The notes under the pieces were generated by a model. The model saw only the letters and a list, made by a program, of their open reading frames with translations, had not been told where the DNA came from and searched no databases. Shown here piece after piece: positions 31,736 through 36,918 of a stretch of DNA of 36,918 nucleotides. Source of the stretch: Bacteroidota bacterium (lineage in GTDB: Bacteria; Bacteroidota; Ignavibacteria; Tepidaquicellales; Tepidaquicellaceae); contig JAFDZQ010000021.1 of the NCBI GenBank assembly GCA_018266895.1, positions 1 through 36,918 of the forward strand, in the 5' to 3' direction. Position 1 is the first letter of the stretch, and every line of letters begins with the position of its first letter. Both the position numbers and the translations under genes were made by a program.

Positions 31736-32085
31736 GATTAAATAATTTTGACAGTATTGAAAAAGATTCTGAAGGTGTAAAGTTTGGGGTTAAATAATGC
31801 CGGTATAAATGTAAATGAAAAGTAGTAAATAACTGTATATTTCTTTCAGCTTAATATTCGTAAATTACATTCATATTCAAATATGTTTATCTTCATTCTG
31901 AGTGCAGCATGAAATAAAAAGCAATGTCCGGCAGCTGTAACAAAATTACGATAGCAGCTACCGGAAAAATTGTATTTCGCTGATGCAGATTAATCATTAA
32001 AGATTTTATCTGACCATACAAAGAAAGCAGATATTATTTTGATAGAGTTTTATGTTTATCATTTTCAAAAAATAAAATTAATTAA

Positions 32086-34275
<2,190 letters not shown>

Positions 34276-34603
34276 TTTTAACAAAAAGAAAATTCAAAGG
34301 CTGTTTCATTAATGAAGCAGCCTTTTGTTTTTTCAAAAAAGAACTTATCCTTCCGTAAGACAATTCATCTTCACTCCGACAGAATACAATTCCATTGTTA
34401 TACTACCGGCGGCGAGACTCCTATACACGAACATTTTTTTGCTCCGCATTCTCAAGCGTTTAAAATTATTAGTCTAAACATTTATAATGTTTTGACGGAT
34501 TTAAAAGCAGTCAGCTTAACTTACTAAAAATAGATTTATTATTTGTACTTAACTTCTTAAATTGGAGAATTAAAATTGCAAAATTAAACTTAATTTATTT
34601 TTT
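34276..34603. other. 328-bp gap between katG and the cytochrome gene
   Basis: It holds the katG terminator and the upstream region of the cytochrome gene. The plus-strand open frame from 34312 starts inside the terminator and has no family features, so it is not annotated as a gene. Confidence 0.6.
34297..34333 (+). terminator. Intrinsic terminator of katG
   Basis: AAGGCTG (34297-34303) pairs with CAGCCTT (34318-34324), extended by TTTCAT and ATGAAG in the stem, followed by TTGTTTTTT. It starts 22 bp after the katG stop. Confidence 0.9.
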
Positions 34604-35077
34604 ATGAAAAAATCCTTTTTGATCCCGGTTTTATCCGCGATTATTTTTTTAATGTACGGTCTTTCAAACATAAACACATTTGAAAGAAGCAATGCTCATT
34701 CAGATTCACTCGAAGCTGCAAAACAGTATTATGCCGATAAAGTAAGCGAATACATAAAAGGCAGAGAGGAGCTTCCGGCTGATTCAGTTTTCAGTGACAT
34801 TCAGATTATGAAGGGAATGCCCGCGGGAAGGTTAGTTAATGTAATGAATAAAGGATTCAGTAAAGCGCTGGGCGTCGGCTGCGATCATTGCCACAATACA
34901 AATGACTGGGCTTCAAATGAGAAAAAGGAAAAACTGATTGCACGGGAAATGATGAAGATGTCAGGTCAGATCAGAACTATGATCAAAGATATTAAAGAGA
35001 TCGAATCAAAAGAAGCTACGATAAACTGCATGACGTGTCACAGAGGAGAAATTGTACCTGCAACCAGTCTGAAATAA
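34604..35077 (+). CDS. Membrane-anchored dihaem c-type cytochrome (CytoC_RC-like)
   Basis: The 157-residue protein has an uncleaved anchor or signal segment (MKKSFLIPVLSAIIFLMYGL) and two haem c sites: CDHCH (Cys93, Cys96, His97) and CMTCH (Cys142, Cys145, His146). The segments MKGMPAGRLVNVMNKGFSKA and MMKMSGQIRTMI ahead of each site carry Met residues placed as sixth ligands, the arrangement of the photosynthetic reaction centre cytochrome c family. Here it is probably a periplasmic electron carrier in respiration; no photosynthetic genes are visible. It has its own leader and is not coupled to katG. Confidence 0.9.
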   Translation: MKKSFLIPVLSAIIFLMYGLSNINTFERSNAHSDSLEAAKQYYADKVSEYIKGREELPADSVFSDIQIMKGMPAGRLVNVMNKGFSKALGVGCDHCHNTNDWASNEKKEKLIAREMMKMSGQIRTMIKDIKEIESKEATINCMTCHRGEIVPATSLK

Positions 35078-35179
35078 ATTATCAGGATATCCGGAATATG
35101 AATATATTGTTATGTTAAGCAGAAGATGTTTGCTGAAAAATACATAAGCCATTCCGGTCGGACAATAATTTCTCTGAAT

Positions 35180-35216
35180 GTGAAAATATTTGCTCACAGA
35201 TTTTCACCGGTTTTTT
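35180..35216 (+). terminator. Intrinsic terminator-like hairpin, first of two
   Basis: GTGAAAAT (35180-35187) pairs perfectly with ATTTTCAC (35200-35207), followed by CGGTTTTTT. The stem is A/T rich, so it may be weak alone. Confidence 0.6.
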
Positions 35217-35243
35217 ACTGTAATACTGCAGACTAAATTGGTT

Positions 35244-35278
35244 AATGGAATATTTTCTTATGTATTCCATTGTTTTTT
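35244..35278 (+). terminator. Intrinsic terminator-like hairpin, second of two
   Basis: AATGGAATA (35244-35252) pairs perfectly with TATTCCATT (35263-35271), followed by G and six T. It is 27 bp past the first hairpin and may serve as a back-up terminator of the cytochrome gene. Confidence 0.7.
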
Positions 35279-35405
35279 CAGTGAGAAAAAAATTTTTCAG
35301 TGTACGGGAATTATATTTTATTCGGAACATTCTCACTTTTTATAATTATTTATTATACCTATTTTTCTGACAGTTAATTAATAATTATAAAGTAAAATTA
35401 CATAT

Positions 35406-36056
35406 ATGAAGATATTCATAGATACAGCTAATCTTAATGAGATAAAAGAAGCTGCGGATATGGGAATACTTGATGGAGTAACTACGAATCCATCACTTGT
35501 TTCAAAAGAAGGTCATAAAGATTTCAGATCAATGCTTGAAAAAATCTGCGCGATCGTTGACGGCGACATCAGTGCTGAGGTTGTTTCAGTGACAAGAGAT
35601 GAAATGTTAAAAGAAGGAAGGGAACTCGCAAAGATACATAAAAATATAGTCGTGAAAGTTCCTTTAATTAAAGAAGGTCTCAAAGCCGTGAAAATATTTT
35701 CCGAAGAAGGGATCAGGACAAATGTAACTCTGTGTTTCTCGGCATCGCAGGCATTGCTTGCCGCAAAAGCCGGAGCTTATATTATAAGTCCGTTTGTAGG
35801 GAGATTAGATGATATTTCGCAGAACGGGATGGAACTCATTCAGCAGATCGTTCAGATATACGGTAATTACAACTATCAGACACAGGTGCTTGTCGCTTCA
35901 GTCAGACACCCGATACATTTTGTGGACAGTGCTCTCATCGGAGCGGATATCGCCACGATGCCGTTTAAAGTCATAGATCAGCTTGCAAAACATCCTCTTA
36001 CGGATATCGGTCTCAGTACATTTCTGAAAGACTGGGAAAAGCTGAACAGCAAATAA
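35406..36056 (+). CDS. tal: Transaldolase, TalC/FSA subfamily
   Basis: The 216-residue protein is the short single-barrel form of transaldolase: [26 protein letters not shown], the Schiff-base Lys84 in NIVVKVPLI and FVGRLDD. Two residues separate transaldolases from fructose-6-phosphate aldolases in this subfamily: Glu58 (SAEVVS, where FSA has Gln) and Phe129 (SPFVGR, where FSA has Tyr). Both are of the transaldolase kind, so transfer of dihydroxyacetone units in the non-oxidative pentose phosphate pathway is the best call. It is cytosolic. gcvT starts 30 bases downstream and may be co-transcribed. Confidence 0.92.
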   Translation: MKIFIDTANLNEIKEAADMGILDGVTTNPSLVSKEGHKDFRSMLEKICAIVDGDISAEVVSVTRDEMLKEGRELAKIHKNIVVKVPLIKEGLKAVKIFSEEGIRTNVTLCFSASQALLAAKAGAYIISPFVGRLDDISQNGMELIQQIVQIYGNYNYQTQVLVASVRHPIHFVDSALIGADIATMPFKVIDQLAKHPLTDIGLSTFLKDWEKLNSK

Positions 36057-36086
36057 TTTTTTATTTATATAAAATTATATTTCATA

Positions 36087-36918
36087 GTGAAAAAAACAGC
36101 GTTTAACAGCATTCACAAAAAGTACGGCGCCAAGCTTGTTGATTTTGCAGGATATGAAATGCCTGTGCAGTATGAAGGCATTATCGCGGAACACAAAGCT
36201 GTGCGGGAATCGGTAGGAGTATTCGATGTTTCACATATGGGCGAAGTGGAAGTACGCGGAAAGGATGCATTTGACTTCGTTCAGAGGCTGACTACAAATG
36301 ATGTTTCGAAGCTTGAGAAAGGAGATGTTCAGTATTCTGCCATGTGTCTCAAGGACGGAGGCATTGTGGATGATCTTCTCGTTTACAACCTCGGTGATCA
36401 TTACATGCTTGTAATTAATGCTTCGAATATTGATAAAGACATCGAATGGATGCAAAAAAATTTATCCGGTGATGTGACATTAAAAAATATTTCTGATGAA
36501 ACATCTCTACTGGCGGTTCAGGGAAAAAATTCATTAGCCACGCTTCAGAAACTAACAGAGGTTAATTTATCTGAAATAGAATATTACAAATTTGTCACGG
36601 GAAAAATAGCCGGACAGGATGCGATTATTTCACACACGGGTTATACAGGTGAGAAAGTTTGTTTCGAACTTTATACTTCATCCGACGTGAAAAAATCCGA
36701 GGATCTATGGAATGCAATTTTCGAAGCAGGAAAGGAATTCGGCATAAAGCCGGCTGGACTCGGAGCAAGGGATACTTTAAGACTTGAACATGCATTCAGA
36801 CTTTACGGCAATGATATGGATGAAACAAACAATACCATTGAAGCAGGACTCGGATGGATCACAAAACCGGACAAGGGCGACTTCAACGGCAAGGATGCTG
36901 TTTTAAAGGCAAAAGAAA
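36087..36918 (+). CDS. gcvT: Glycine cleavage system T protein (aminomethyltransferase), 5' part
   Basis: From GTG 36087 the frame gives [20 protein letters not shown], then [60 protein letters not shown] and onward for 277 codons, with [14 protein letters not shown] and [20 protein letters not shown], the folate-binding motifs of GcvT. It transfers the methylene group from the aminomethyl-lipoyl H protein to tetrahydrofolate. The start is GTG because no in-frame ATG fits near it. It runs off the window; about 80 to 90 residues are missing. Confidence 0.93.
   Translation, partial: MKKTAFNSIHKKYGAKLVDFAGYEMPVQYEGIIAEHKAVRESVGVFDVSHMGEVEVRGKDAFDFVQRLTTNDVSKLEKGDVQYSAMCLKDGGIVDDLLVYNLGDHYMLVINASNIDKDIEWMQKNLSGDVTLKNISDETSLLAVQGKNSLATLQKLTEVNLSEIEYYKFVTGKIAGQDAIISHTGYTGEKVCFELYTSSDVKKSEDLWNAIFEAGKEFGIKPAGLGARDTLRLEHAFRLYGNDMDETNNTIEAGLGWITKPDKGDFNGKDAVLKAKE

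Larger units (their letters stand above)
35078..35405. other. 328-bp gap with two terminator hairpins
   Basis: No gene is supported. Two hairpins with T-tracts lie at 35180-35216 and 35244-35278. Sequence from 35330 to 35405 is A/T rich and should hold the promoter of the transaldolase gene. Confidence 0.6.

Noticed and set aside
34312..34527. 71-codon plus-strand open frame after katG
   Set aside because: It starts inside the katG terminator stem and has no family features.

Overview
The window looks like a chromosomal segment of a low-GC member of the Bacteroidota/Ignavibacteriota side of the FCB group. Reasons: most starts have A/T-rich leaders without a Shine-Dalgarno sequence, there is a CytoC_RC-type dihaem cytochrome, and many families (DUF4386, DUF2200, a BlaB-like metallo-beta-lactamase, DUF2975 with an HTH partner) are common there. 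The phylum is an inference; no rRNA or ribosomal protein gene is present to settle it.

Region 1 (about 0.1 to 31.5 kb) is an accessory region in which every credible gene lies on the minus strand. It holds roughly 25 small, functionally unrelated units of one or two genes each. Most of the longer gaps contain an imperfect palindrome of about 50 to 160 bp. Many palindromes begin with a GCTAAC-type core and end with GTTAGC or GTCAGC, and the end motif GTTAGCGGTTCG or GTCAGCGGTTCG recurs just beyond the 3' ends of genes. This is the layout of integron gene cassettes with attC sites. No integrase gene is in the window, so the working model is a cassette array separated from its integrase, a CALIN-like cluster, or an array whose integrase lies outside. 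Cargo includes methyltransferase, alpha/beta hydrolase, SDR, TerC, PEP-mutase-like enzyme, GNAT, GliT-like disulfide oxidoreductase with DUF4386, class-C-like serine hydrolase, two RibD_C/DHFR-like proteins, two PhnB-like proteins, agmatine-deiminase-like lipoprotein, nucleotidyltransferase, MDR oxidoreductase, multicopper oxidase, SRPBCC protein, RsgA, DUF2975 with HTH, DUF2130, a subclass B1 metallo-beta-lactamase with all zinc ligands, a BglII-like restriction-modification pair and a DUF262-HNH (GmrSD-like) protein. At least three cassettes are broken by single frameshift or nonsense changes, and two more look truncated.

Region 2 (about 31.5 to 36.9 kb) is ordinary chromosome on the plus strand: katG with an intrinsic terminator, a membrane-anchored dihaem c-type cytochrome followed by two terminator-like hairpins, a TalC-type transaldolase, and the 5' part of gcvT, which runs off the window.

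The cassette genes do not form one pathway. They look like a library of independently expressed functions: detoxification, drug resistance, DNA defence, small-molecule modification. Genes sharing a cassette (MTase/REase, DUF2975/HTH, DHFR-like/PhnB-like, oxidoreductase/DUF4386) probably work together. Region 2 adds peroxide defence, electron transfer and central carbon and one-carbon metabolism.
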